Made by a program: the position numbers and the translations under genes. A DNA stretch of 25,471 nucleotides from Savagea sp. (GTDB taxonomy: Bacteria > Bacillota > Bacilli > Bacillales_A > Planococcaceae). The DNA lies in assembly GCA_030146155.1 (NCBI GenBank), contig JASLCF010000064.1, forward strand, positions 1 to 25,471, in the 5' to 3' direction. Each line of letters begins with the position of its first letter. Within the stretch, counting starts at the first letter, position 1. This document shows positions 6,654-14,666 of the stretch, one piece after another. Under the pieces are notes generated by a model that ran no database searches, was not told the origin of the DNA, and worked only from the letters and a program-made list of their open reading frames with translations.

Positions 6654-7172
6654 TTATTTTAACCCTCTTCTCCAACGTTCTAGCGTTTCAGCTACTTCAT
6701 CTGACATCGGAATTTTTGTGACAGGTGTGTAGACTTTCATTTCTTCCACACGTTTAGTTACAGCTCTGTCCATCTGTTCCAATTCCAATTGCATTTCCCT
6801 TGCTGATTTACGAAGTGCTCCTTGACCAAAAATCACCCATTGCTCTACCGAATCGCTAGTTGCTACATAAATTTGAGTGGTTCTACTTTTTAACTCCTGT
6901 GAGAGACGCTCAATCTTTTCATCGGCCGTCTCATGTTGTCTTGTATAAATCACTTCTACCCGTCCGTCTAACTCTCTTTTTTCTTTTCCTCTTTGAAGAT
7001 GAGCATCGAACACAATAATAATTTTCCATTTCGTGTGTCCCTCGTACTCTTTCATTCGTTCTATCAATCTAACGCGAGCTTGTACAAGAGATAACTGTTT
7101 TAACTCCTGTAATTCTGGCCAGTCACCAATCATATTATAGCCGTCAACGAGGAGCACATGCTTTGTTTTCAT
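6654..7172 (-). CDS. rae1: Ribosome-associated NYN-domain endoribonuclease Rae1 (YacP)
   Basis: Rae1 (YacP) is a PIN-like NYN-domain nuclease that cleaves mRNA in the ribosomal A site in B. subtilis. The 172 residues begin with the acidic motif LLVDGYNMIGDWPEL (about residues 7-21). They continue with IIVFDAH, the ETADEKIE acidic patch and VATSDSVEQW, the usual order of active-site carboxylates in NYN proteins. The ATG at 7172 overlaps the rlmB stop (TAATG), implying translational coupling. sigH follows, with its ribosome-binding site directly after this stop codon. Confidence 0.92.
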   Translation of the reverse strand: MKTKHVLLVDGYNMIGDWPELQELKQLSLVQARVRLIERMKEYEGHTKWKIIIVFDAHLQRGKEKRELDGRVEVIYTRQHETADEKIERLSQELKSRTTQIYVATSDSVEQWVIFGQGALRKSAREMQLELEQMDRAVTKRVEEMKVYTPVTKIPMSDEVAETLERWRRGLK

Positions 7173-7933
7173 TATTCCATCAACGGATGACGGTGGCGAT
7201 ATACTTCATACATGAGAAGTGCAGCAGCGACTGAAGCATTCAATGACGTAACCTTTCCAACCATTGGCATTTGATATAGAAAATCACAACGTTCTAGAAT
7301 TTTCTTTGAAATGCCTTTCCCTTCACTTCCAATGACTACACCTAGAGGTAAAGTGGCATCCATTTGGCGATAATCTAATTTAGCCTTTGCGTCGGTTCCA
7401 GCAATCCAGACCCCTCGTTCTTTTAATTCATCAATGGTTTGAGAAAGGTTATTTACACGAACAACAGGAATATATTCAATCGCTCCAGTTGATGCTCTAG
7501 CAACCGTAGCCGTCAAGTTCACCGAACGTCTCTTAGGTATAATTACACCATGCGCTCCAACAGCATCTGCTGTTCTTAATATGGACCCTAAGTTGTGCGG
7601 ATCTTCCAATTCGTCTAACAGGATAATGAAAGGATCTTGTTTCGCTTGGGCTGCCTTTTCAAATACTTGGTCTAATGTTGCATATTCATAGGCAGCGACC
7701 GAAGCAATAATCCCTTGATGATTTTCTCCATTCGCTAATTGATCTAATTTTTTTCTAGGAACAGTTTGTATGATAATTTTAGTAGGTTTTGTTTTACGAA
7801 CTAATTCATCGAATACCTTTTTTTGCAGTCCTTCATTTACCCAAATTTTATTCAATTCTCTTCCGGAAGCTAAGGCTTCAAATACTGCATTCTTCCCCAT
7901 AATGAGCTCATTTGTCTCTTCTTGATTGGTCAT
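7172..7933 (-). CDS. rlmB: 23S rRNA 2'-O-ribose methyltransferase RlmB (SPOUT/TrmH family)
   Basis: This is a SpoU/TrmH-type knotted methyltransferase expected to methylate the 2'-O of the peptidyl-transferase-region guanosine Gm2251 (E. coli numbering). The 253 residues hold an N-terminal L30e-like substrate-binding domain (GKNAVFEALASGRELNKIWV). The three SPOUT motifs follow: LDELEDPHNLGSILRTADA, GVVIGSEGKGIS and MPMVGKVTSLNASVAAALL. The ATG at 7933 is selected: GGAGG lies 9 nt upstream and it starts 1 nt after the mrnC stop. The longer frame to 8002 runs into mrnC and has no ribosome-binding site. It is coupled downstream to rae1. Confidence 0.95.
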   Translation of the reverse strand: MTNQEETNELIMGKNAVFEALASGRELNKIWVNEGLQKKVFDELVRKTKPTKIIIQTVPRKKLDQLANGENHQGIIASVAAYEYATLDQVFEKAAQAKQDPFIILLDELEDPHNLGSILRTADAVGAHGVIIPKRRSVNLTATVARASTGAIEYIPVVRVNNLSQTIDELKERGVWIAGTDAKAKLDYRQMDATLPLGVVIGSEGKGISKKILERCDFLYQMPMVGKVTSLNASVAAALLMYEVYRHRHPLME

Positions 7934-7934
7934 C

Positions 7935-8345
7935 TTAACGTTCCTCCTTTTCAATGTACTGTATAGCACGGCTAAACCACTCTTCCATACGCGTGTGTTC
8001 ATTCATTAAAAACAAATACCCGATCACTGCTTCAAAACCTGAACTGTATTTATACACTTGTACAGACGTGTTTTTAGGGATAGTATGCGATTTTGCATTC
8101 CTTCCTCTTCTGAATACCGCTTCTTCTGTCTCAGTTAAAAAACCTTCTTCTAATAATTGTTCAATAATCATACATTGTGCTTTAGCAGAAACATATTGAG
8201 TTGCTACTTTATGCAGATGGTTTGGTTTTGTTAATCCTTGATGAATGAGATAGTGTCTAATGTGTTGTTCATAAGCAGCATCACCCATGTATGCAAGTGA
8301 CAAAGCATTGAGTTGTTTAATATCTCCTGTACTTAATGTTCTCAA
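7935..8345 (-). CDS. mrnC: Mini-ribonuclease III (23S rRNA maturation)
   Basis: Mini-RNase III is a dimeric RNase III catalytic domain without a double-stranded-RNA-binding domain that trims 23S rRNA precursor ends. The 136 residues carry LNALSLAYMGDAAYEQHIRH (the first acidic cluster), RRGRNAKSHTIPKN and SSGFEAVIGYLFL (the second acidic cluster). The start is a TTG at 8345, 4 nt after the cysS stop; an AGAGGG sequence inside the end of cysS is the nearest ribosome-binding match (about 11 nt). The start is therefore less certain than the gene. It abuts rlmB. Confidence 0.94.
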   Translation of the reverse strand: MRTLSTGDIKQLNALSLAYMGDAAYEQHIRHYLIHQGLTKPNHLHKVATQYVSAKAQCMIIEQLLEEGFLTETEEAVFRRGRNAKSHTIPKNTSVQVYKYSSGFEAVIGYLFLMNEHTRMEEWFSRAIQYIEKEER

Positions 8346-8349
8346 TGCT

Positions 8350-9753
8350 TTAGAACCCTCTTTTCCATCGAATACCTTGTGCAGTATCCTCTAATACGAT
8401 GCCTTGTTCTTTTAGTAAATCTCGAATTTCATCTGCTCTGGCAAAGTTTTTATCTGCTCTTGCTTGTTGTCTCTCCGCAATTAATTCGTCAATTTTTTCA
8501 TCCAATAACTCTTCCTCTTGTTCCACATCGATTCCTAATACTTCCATCAAGCGTTTCAATTGAACAGCAAATTCTTCTAATACATGTTGGTTCGTTTGCT
8601 CTTCTAATAAGTAAACATTCGCTAGTTTAGCAAGTTCAAAAATTGCTGCAATAGCATTCGCCGTGTTGAAGTCGTCGTCCATTGCTGCTTCAAATGCCTT
8701 TACTTGCTCCTCAATCAATTCAGACCATCGCTTTGTATCGTCCGTTAAGTTTGTGCTGTAAGATTGACGGTGGAGTAAATTAGCATAAGCAGTCAAAATT
8801 CGATTCAAGCCATTCTCTGCACTTTTTACCAACTTTTCAGAGAAGTTGATGGGTTGACGATAATGAACTGAAAGCATAAAGAATCTTAATACCTTCGGAT
8901 CAATCTGCTTACGAATATCGTTTACTAAAATGAAATTACCGAGTGATTTGGACATCTTCTCATTTTCAATATTAATGTACCCATTATGCATCCAATAATT
9001 CGCAAAGGTCTTTCCTGAATGGGCCTCAGACTGGGCAATTTCGTTTTCATGATGCGGAAAAGTAAGGTCTTGTCCACCTGCGTGTATATCAATCGTATCC
9101 CCAAGGTGTTCTCTTGCCATTACTGAACATTCAATATGCCAACCTGGTCTTCCTTGTCCCCATGGACTATCCCATGCAATTTCACCCGGTTTAGCAGCTT
9201 TCCATAATGCAAAATCTAAAGGATTATCCTTTTGTTCATTTTTTTCAATTCTTGCACCAACGCGCAATTCATCAATCGATTGATGTGATAATTTGCCATA
9301 TCCTTCAAAGTGTGTTGTGCGGTAATAGACATCACCGTTACTTTCATATGCATAACCTTTATCGATAAGTACTTCTATGAATTGAATGATGTCTTCAATG
9401 TGTTCAGACACTCTAGGATGCGCATCTGCTACTGCACAACCTAACGCCCCTACATCCTCATGATAGGCTTGAATAAATCGATCCGTTAATTCTTTTACTT
9501 CTTCTCCTAATTCATTCGCAGCTTTGATTATCTTATCGTCAACATCTGTAAAATTGGATACGTAATGAACATCGTAGCCGCGATATTGCAAATACCGTCT
9601 AACCGTATCAAAAGCAATGACAGGTCTAGCGTTTCCAATATGAATATAATTGTAAACAGTTGGACCACAGACATACATTTTCACCTTACCAGGTTCAATC
9701 GGAACAAACGCTTCTTTTTTACGCGTCAACGTATTATAAATTTGGATACCCAT
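8350..9753 (-). CDS. cysS: Cysteinyl-tRNA synthetase
   Basis: CysRS charges tRNA-Cys in the cytoplasm. The 467 residues show the class I HIGH-type motif in PTVYNYIHIGNARP (about 31-44), with the zinc ligand C29 just before it. The further zinc ligands lie in the HIECSVMARE and FPHHENEIAQSE segments, and the KMSKS loop is ENEKMSKSLGNF. The C-terminal DALR/anticodon-binding region ends in LKEQGIVLEDTAQGIRWKRG, as usual. Length is normal. The ATG at 9753 has a GAAGGTGG ribosome-binding site. It lies 5 nt after cysE, so both fall under the tRNA-Cys T-box. Confidence 0.98.
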   Translation of the reverse strand: MGIQIYNTLTRKKEAFVPIEPGKVKMYVCGPTVYNYIHIGNARPVIAFDTVRRYLQYRGYDVHYVSNFTDVDDKIIKAANELGEEVKELTDRFIQAYHEDVGALGCAVADAHPRVSEHIEDIIQFIEVLIDKGYAYESNGDVYYRTTHFEGYGKLSHQSIDELRVGARIEKNEQKDNPLDFALWKAAKPGEIAWDSPWGQGRPGWHIECSVMAREHLGDTIDIHAGGQDLTFPHHENEIAQSEAHSGKTFANYWMHNGYINIENEKMSKSLGNFILVNDIRKQIDPKVLRFFMLSVHYRQPINFSEKLVKSAENGLNRILTAYANLLHRQSYSTNLTDDTKRWSELIEEQVKAFEAAMDDDFNTANAIAAIFELAKLANVYLLEEQTNQHVLEEFAVQLKRLMEVLGIDVEQEEELLDEKIDELIAERQQARADKNFARADEIRDLLKEQGIVLEDTAQGIRWKRGF

Positions 9754-9758
9754 CTTTA

Positions 9759-10463
9759 TTATTCCACCTTCTCTTTCAATTGTTGTAATTGTTGTTCAAT
9801 GACTTGAAGTTGCTCATTTAACTTTTCTGTTTGTAATGCATTGACTTGTTGTTGCAATGATTCAATAGCATTGTGTATCTCTTTCACTGCATCGGCGACA
9901 GGGTCAGGCATCTTGCAGTGATCAAATCGATCCTCTTTGACTCGTTCCCCATCTAAAATGATTACTTTTCCAGGGATTCCAACCACTGTAGCATTCGCTG
10001 GTACTTCTTTTAAAACGACGGAGCCCGCACCGATTTTACTATTTTTCCCCACTGTTATGGAACCTAGCACTTTGGCTCCTGCAGCAATCAATACACCGTC
10101 TTCAATCGTAGGGTGACGTTTACCCGTTTCTTTACCCGTTCCTCCAAGAGTCACTCCTTGGTAAATTGTAACATCATCACCAATGATACAAGTTTCCCCG
10201 ATAACGACTCCCATTCCATGGTCTATAAAAAGCCTTCTTCCAATTTGAGCACCTGGATGGATTTCTATTCCAGACACCCACCGACTGAATTGAGAAACTA
10301 CTCGGGCTAAAAATAATAATCTTTTACGAAATAACCAATGGGCTAATCGGTGAAACCAGACAGCATGAAGTCCTGAATAAGTTAAAATCACTTCAATTCT
10401 ACTTCTCGCTGCGGGATCTTGTTCAAATATGCAACGAATATCTTCTCTCATCTTTTTAAACAT
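9759..10463 (-). CDS. cysE: Serine O-acetyltransferase
   Basis: CysE transfers acetyl from acetyl-CoA to L-serine, the first committed step of cysteine synthesis. The N-terminal helical domain reads DPAARSRIEVILTYSGLHAV. It is followed by the left-handed beta-helix of hexapeptide repeats, with IDHGMGVVIGET, VTLGGTGKETGKRHPTI and KIGAGSVVLKEVP; the active-site His is in IDHG. The ATG at 10463 has a TAGGAGG ribosome-binding site. The longer frame to 10544 would translate the T-box terminator and is rejected. The protein is 234 residues, longer than B. subtilis CysE, because of a Gln-rich coiled-coil tail after about residue 190 (IESLQQQVNALQ and EQLQVIEQQLQQLKEKVE). It forms an operon with cysS. 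Confidence 0.96.
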   Translation of the reverse strand: MFKKMREDIRCIFEQDPAARSRIEVILTYSGLHAVWFHRLAHWLFRKRLLFLARVVSQFSRWVSGIEIHPGAQIGRRLFIDHGMGVVIGETCIIGDDVTIYQGVTLGGTGKETGKRHPTIEDGVLIAAGAKVLGSITVGKNSKIGAGSVVLKEVPANATVVGIPGKVIILDGERVKEDRFDHCKMPDPVADAVKEIHNAIESLQQQVNALQTEKLNEQLQVIEQQLQQLKEKVE

Positions 10464-10490
10464 GTCTATCCTCCTAAGCTCTGCTTCACA

Positions 10491-10527
10491 AAAACAAAAA
10501 ACGCCCCTGTTAATTAAAACAGAGACG
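10491..10527 (-). terminator. T-box-controlled terminator before cysE
   Basis: On the minus strand CGTCTCTGTT (10527-10518) pairs with AACAGGGGCG (10511-10502) as 10 bp with two G-U pairs around a TTAATT loop. It is followed by TTTTTTG and more U residues. The 5' arm overlaps the 3' part of the T-box antiterminator, giving the usual either/or switch. Confidence 0.88.
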
Positions 10528-10737
10528 CTTTCGCGTGGTTCCACTCCGCTTGAAAGGTACAGTTTTCCTACACCTTTCCGCTTCTCACTGGTAACGAAGT
10601 GACTCGTTCACTCCTACTTCCATTCAGAGTGACACTCTTGAGGGGCATTCGACCAACTGTTTATCTATCTCTCTCAGCTCTCTGGAGATAGTCTCTGTAC
10701 TATAAACTTCGATGGTGTACTATTCCTCATCCACGCT
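10528..10737 (-). promoter_or_regulatory. tRNA-Cys T-box leader of cysE-cysS
   Basis: The gltX-cysE gap is filled by a T-box riboswitch. Stem I features include the AGAGAGCTGAGAG block and the specifier loop GAA-UGC-CCC, with the cysteine codon UGC at 10647-10645. The T-box sequence GAGTGGAACCACGCG contains UGGA (10543-10540), which would pair with an NCCA end where N is U; tRNA-Cys carries the U73 discriminator. Both selectors therefore agree on cysteine. Uncharged tRNA-Cys should stabilise the antiterminator and switch on cysE-cysS. No promoter is evident inside the gap, so transcription probably enters from gltX, as reported for the gltX-cysE-cysS operon of B. subtilis. Confidence 0.92.
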
Positions 10738-12192
10738 TTACATATATTGTTCGACTCTTGCAATAACTTTATCTTTTCCTAATAAAACGATTGAATCTGG
10801 CAATTCAGGACCTCTCATTTGTCCAGTTGTCACTACACGAATTGGCATGAATAAATTCTTTCCTTTTTGACCCGTCTCTTTTTGAACTGCTTTAATAGCA
10901 GCTTTCACTGCTGGAGCATTCCAGTCTTCTAATTGTTCTAATTGGGCCTTAAATGAAGTCATGACTGCTGGAACTTGTTCTCCGTCTAACACTTCTTGTG
11001 CTGCTGCATCGTAATCAATAGCAGTGGTAAAGAATTGTTCTGTTAGCGTTACAATTTCAGCACCAAAACTGAGTTGCTCTTGATACAACTGAATTAAGTC
11101 AGTTGCCCATTGGAATTGTTCCTCTGTTAATTCTTCTGGTAATCGACCTGCTTTTTGTAAGTGAGGTAAAGCAAGTCCAACTAATCGCTCTAAAGGTAAT
11201 TCTTTCATGTACTGGTTGTTCATCCATTTTAATTTATCTTTATCAAATGAAGCAGGTGACTTTGATAGACGATTAGGATCAAAAATTTGGATTAATTGTT
11301 CTTTAGTAAATAATTCCTCTTCACCCTCTGGTGACCAGCCTAACAGAACAATAAAGTTAAAGATTGCTTCAGGTAAGTAACCTAATTCTTCATACTGTTC
11401 GATAAACTGAATAATTGATTCGTCACGTTTACTTAATTTTTTACCATTTTCATTCACAATTAATGTCATGTGACCGAACTGAGGTGTGTCCCATCCAAAC
11501 GCCTCATAAATCATCATTTGACGAGGTGTATTAGAGATATGGTCATCTCCACGCAAAACATGACTAATTTCCATTAGATGGTCATCGATAACTACTGCAA
11601 AGTTATAAGTCGGTACGCCGTCTTTTTTAACAATAACAAAGTCACCAATACCATCCGACTCGAATGAAACTTGGTCTTTTACAATATCATTGAATGCATA
11701 AGTCTTACCTGTTGGTACTGCAAAACGAATGCTTGGTTCACGACCTTCTGCTTCTTTTTCAGCACGTTGCTCTTCTGTTAAGTGACGGCACTTCCCACCA
11801 TAGCGTGGCATTTGCCCTTTTGCTGATTGCTCTTCACGTTCCGCTTCTAGCTCTTCTGGTGTACAGTAACATTTGTAAGCCAATCCTCGTTCAAGCAATT
11901 CGTCATAATATTTTTTATAAATTGCATTTCGCTCTGATTGTCGATATGGACCATATCCGCCATCTAAATCTACACCTTCATCCCAGTCCATGCCTAGCCA
12001 CTTAAGGTAAGTTAATTGAGATGCTTCTCCACCTTCGATATTGCGGCTAGCATCCGTATCTTCAATACGAATAATAAATTTACCACCTTGATTACGAGCA
12101 TATAAATAGTTAAACATCGCTGTTCTCGCATTTCCGATGTGTAGATGTCCTGTTGGACTTGGTGCATATCTTACGCGTACTTCATTTGTCAT
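10738..12192 (-). CDS. gltX: Glutamyl-tRNA synthetase
   Basis: GluRS attaches glutamate to tRNA-Glu. In Bacillales it usually also mischarges tRNA-Gln for conversion by GatCAB; that is family knowledge. The 484 residues contain the HIGH-type motif RYAPSPTGHLHIGNARTA (about 7-24), a CYC...CRH cysteine cluster (CYCTPEELE through GGKCRHL) like the zinc site of other GluRS, and the KMSKS-type loop KLSKRDESI. The anticodon-binding helical domain fills the last third. The ATG at 12192 has GGGAGAGG upstream. It lies after ispF (70-nt gap) and ahead of the T-box; part of its transcript must continue into cysE. Confidence 0.98.
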   Translation of the reverse strand: MTNEVRVRYAPSPTGHLHIGNARTAMFNYLYARNQGGKFIIRIEDTDASRNIEGGEASQLTYLKWLGMDWDEGVDLDGGYGPYRQSERNAIYKKYYDELLERGLAYKCYCTPEELEAEREEQSAKGQMPRYGGKCRHLTEEQRAEKEAEGREPSIRFAVPTGKTYAFNDIVKDQVSFESDGIGDFVIVKKDGVPTYNFAVVIDDHLMEISHVLRGDDHISNTPRQMMIYEAFGWDTPQFGHMTLIVNENGKKLSKRDESIIQFIEQYEELGYLPEAIFNFIVLLGWSPEGEEELFTKEQLIQIFDPNRLSKSPASFDKDKLKWMNNQYMKELPLERLVGLALPHLQKAGRLPEELTEEQFQWATDLIQLYQEQLSFGAEIVTLTEQFFTTAIDYDAAAQEVLDGEQVPAVMTSFKAQLEQLEDWNAPAVKAAIKAVQKETGQKGKNLFMPIRVVTTGQMRGPELPDSIVLLGKDKVIARVEQYM

Positions 12193-12262
12193 TTGTACCT
12201 CTCCCAGTTGTGTTTTTAGTATTCATTTATTTTAACATGATTGTCATTGAATTGGAATGCAC

Positions 12263-12739
12263 TCAACTTTTCACTAATAGAATGACAGCAAGTGCAGCAA
12301 TTCCCTCTTCTCGACCAACAAAGCCTAATTTTTCTGTTGTTGATGCTTTGATATTGACTTGAGACTCTTCCGCGTGCAACAATTCTGCGATACGTTGACG
12401 CATTTTAGGAATATGTGGCCCCATTTTTGGTCTCTCCGCTAAAATTGTGCAATCTACGTTACCTAATTGATAGCCTTCTTCTTCTACAAATCGCCAAACT
12501 TCCTCCAACAAAACAGCTGAGTCGGCATCTTTAAATGCAGCATCCGTATCGGGAAAATGTGTACCAATGTCTACTCTGCCAATCGCGCCTAATGCAGCGT
12601 CAGTAATCGTATGCAACAACACGTCGGCATCCGAATGACCGATTAAGCCTTTCTCATGCGGGATTGTAATACCACCTAGAATCAGTGGACGCCCTTCAGC
12701 AAATGCATGCACATCAAATCCTTGCCCAATTCTTATCAT
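12263..12739 (-). CDS. ispF: 2-C-methyl-D-erythritol 2,4-cyclodiphosphate synthase
   Basis: IspF is the fifth step of the MEP isoprenoid pathway: it cyclises CDP-ME 2-phosphate and releases CMP. The trimeric enzyme's metal ligands are visible as D9, H11 (IGQGFDVHAF) and H43 (IGHSDADVLLHTITDAALGA). The CDP-binding and C-terminal segments KASTTEKLGFVGREEGIAA are also present. The 158 residues are standard. Its ATG at 12739 overlaps the ispD stop by 4 nt (ATGA), so the two are translationally coupled. Confidence 0.98.
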   Translation of the reverse strand: MIRIGQGFDVHAFAEGRPLILGGITIPHEKGLIGHSDADVLLHTITDAALGAIGRVDIGTHFPDTDAAFKDADSAVLLEEVWRFVEEEGYQLGNVDCTILAERPKMGPHIPKMRQRIAELLHAEESQVNIKASTTEKLGFVGREEGIAALAVILLVKS

Positions 12740-13428
12740 TTTTCATTCCTACCTTTTAATAAAACTTCCCCTATTACCAAATCTTCAGGGGTTGTCATTT
12801 TTATATTTTCATAAGTGCTTTTTACAATTTGAACAGGGTAACCCAGTCTTTCGATTAACATTGACTCGTCAGTCGCAAAAACACCTTCTTTTATCGCTTG
12901 TTCAGAAGCATCGAAAAGAAGCTGGTAACGAAAAGCTTGCGGTGTTTGTACAGACCAAAGCGTTTCACGGTCAGGAGTACCCTGAACTTTACCCTCAACA
13001 ACGATTTTCGTTGTATCTTTTACAGGGACTGCTGCAATCGCCGCACCGCTTTGATAGGCTGTCTGAACAAGTTCAACAATAGTCTGTCGGCTAACAAAGG
13101 GACGCGCTCCATCATGAACGAGGACGACACTATCAACTGATCCTTTAAACACTTCTAAGCAAGCATGCACACTCTGTTGTCTTTCTTGCCCACCCGTAAC
13201 CATTTGACTCACTTTTTTAATGCGATATTTCAAAAGTAAGGCTTGAATAAATAAGCGTTCTGTTTCTTTTATCGCTAAAATAATAGAGGAACAATTAGGG
13301 TCTTCTTCAAATTTCAACAAAGTATGAATCAAAATCGGACGGTCATCTAACTGTAAAAATAATTTATTCTTCCCTGCCTCCATCCGATTACCCGATCCAG
13401 CAGCTGGAATCATTACTGTGTACTTCAT
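12736..13428 (-). CDS. ispD: 2-C-methyl-D-erythritol 4-phosphate cytidylyltransferase
   Basis: IspD makes CDP-ME from MEP and CTP, the third step of the MEP pathway. The 230-residue protein begins with the nucleotidyltransferase P-loop-like motif IPAAGSGNRMEAGKNKLFL (about 7-25). It has VLVHDGARPFVS in the active-site strand and TPQAFRYQLL, TDESMLIERLGYPV and ENIKMTTPEDL further on, all typical. The ATG at 13428 has GAGTGG 6-7 nt upstream. It follows yacL by 16 nt and overlaps ispF. Confidence 0.98.
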   Translation of the reverse strand: MKYTVMIPAAGSGNRMEAGKNKLFLQLDDRPILIHTLLKFEEDPNCSSIILAIKETERLFIQALLLKYRIKKVSQMVTGGQERQQSVHACLEVFKGSVDSVVLVHDGARPFVSRQTIVELVQTAYQSGAAIAAVPVKDTTKIVVEGKVQGTPDRETLWSVQTPQAFRYQLLFDASEQAIKEGVFATDESMLIERLGYPVQIVKSTYENIKMTTPEDLVIGEVLLKGRNEK

Positions 13429-13444
13429 TTCAAACCACTCTTTC

Positions 13445-14521
13445 TTACGCTTTCGGTTTTGCGAAAATCATTCGTCCAGCAGAAGTCTGTAACACACTCG
13501 TTACAACCACATCAATGGCTTCTCCGATTAACTTGCGACCGCCTTCTACAACAATCATTGTTCCATCATCTAGATAAGCCACACCTTGATTTTGCTCTTT
13601 TCCTTCTTTCACAACGACTACATGCATATCTTCTCCTGGAATAACAACCGGCTTAACAGCATTGGATAGATCATTGATGTTTAAGACTTGTACACCATGG
13701 ATAGCTGCGACTTTATTTAAGTTGTAATCATTTGTAACAACAGCACCATTAAGGTCTTTTGCTAAACGAACTAACTTTAAATCCACCTCTGCAATATCGT
13801 CATAATCTTGTGTCGTAATTTGAACTTCACATTGTTCGTCAACTTGCAATTGCTTTAAAATATCCAATCCTCTGCGCCCTTTGACTCTCTTTAAATTGTC
13901 AGAGGAGTCCGCGATATGTTGGAGCTCTGTCAAAACAAATTGCGGAATAACAAGAATTCCTTCTACAAAACCCGTTTGAACAATATCTAAAATCCGACCA
14001 TCAATAATCACACTTGTATCTAACACTTTATGATTAGCCGAAGTCGTAGCCGCTTCTTCTTTCACACGTAAGTCATTTCCTGCTTTCTTCGCAGAAAAAA
14101 TAGCATTCATGAACTCTTCTCTTTTTTGAAACCCCACTTGGAAGCCAAGATAGCCAAATAAAACCAATAAAATAATAGGGACGACAGAAGTCACTGCCTT
14201 AATATTAAACTCAGCAATCCCAAAACTTAATAAGTAAGCCACTAATAGGCCAACCATTAGCCCACCTGTTCCGAAAATTAAATCTAGAATAGGTGCTTTT
14301 AACAATTTTTGCTCTAACCATTTAATTGAATCTACTACTCTGTCCGCTAAAAAATAGGCCAAACAAATAAAAATAGATGCTCCGATTACTGCTGCGGTGT
14401 ATGGGTTATTAATAAATGGATGTGATGTAACTTCAAATAATTCAAATAAGTGCGGTAAAAATAAAATGCCCAAAGCACCACCTACAAGAATAAAAGCAAT
14501 CCTTACGCCAATTTTTAACAT
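13445..14521 (-). CDS. yacL: Membrane protein with PIN and TRAM domains (YacL)
   Basis: The 358 residues contain about four N-terminal transmembrane helices (within residues 1-130). A PIN nuclease-like domain follows (VLDTSVIIDGRILDIV, then VIPQFVLTELQHIADS and GAVVTNDYNLNKVA, with conserved acidic residues). The C-terminus is a TRAM-type beta-barrel (GVAYLDDGTMIVVEGGRKLIG). The family, YacL in B. subtilis, is widespread in Firmicutes and Actinobacteria; an RNase role is suggested by the PIN domain but I know of no settled substrate. The ATG at 14521 has GGGAGGTGG 5 nt upstream. It lies directly after radA, where B. subtilis has disA in between. Confidence 0.93.
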   Translation of the reverse strand: MLKIGVRIAFILVGGALGILFLPHLFELFEVTSHPFINNPYTAAVIGASIFICLAYFLADRVVDSIKWLEQKLLKAPILDLIFGTGGLMVGLLVAYLLSFGIAEFNIKAVTSVVPIILLVLFGYLGFQVGFQKREEFMNAIFSAKKAGNDLRVKEEAATTSANHKVLDTSVIIDGRILDIVQTGFVEGILVIPQFVLTELQHIADSSDNLKRVKGRRGLDILKQLQVDEQCEVQITTQDYDDIAEVDLKLVRLAKDLNGAVVTNDYNLNKVAAIHGVQVLNINDLSNAVKPVVIPGEDMHVVVVKEGKEQNQGVAYLDDGTMIVVEGGRKLIGEAIDVVVTSVLQTSAGRMIFAKPKA

Positions 14522-14546
14522 CTTTCCACCTCCCTCTCTTGTTCAT

Positions 14547-14575
14547 ATTATACGCTTTCATCAATCATTAAGCCA
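14547..14575 (-). promoter_or_regulatory. Possible promoter for yacL-ispDF
   Basis: A perfect TATAAT (14552-14547) stands 25 nt upstream of the yacL ATG. The hexamer 17 nt further upstream, TGGCTT, is a poor -35 match. The rest of this 145-nt gap contains only a GGTGAACACC palindrome (around 14622-14631) that I cannot assign. Confidence 0.35.
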
Positions 14576-14666
14576 TTGATGTTAGATTACAATTTCATTG
14601 CAAGTAAAGGGTAACAAAGAAAGGTGAACACCAACTTACTTTGATTACCCCGCTCGCAACTCTTCT

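Noticed and set aside
10464..10544. 27 extra in-frame codons before cysE
   Set aside because: They would translate the T-box terminator; the ATG at 10463 has a strong ribosome-binding site and the family N-terminus.
14622..14631. GGTGAACACC palindrome in the radA-yacL gap as an operator or terminator
   Set aside because: A 10-bp palindrome alone, with only a short T-rich stretch nearby, is too little to assign a role.
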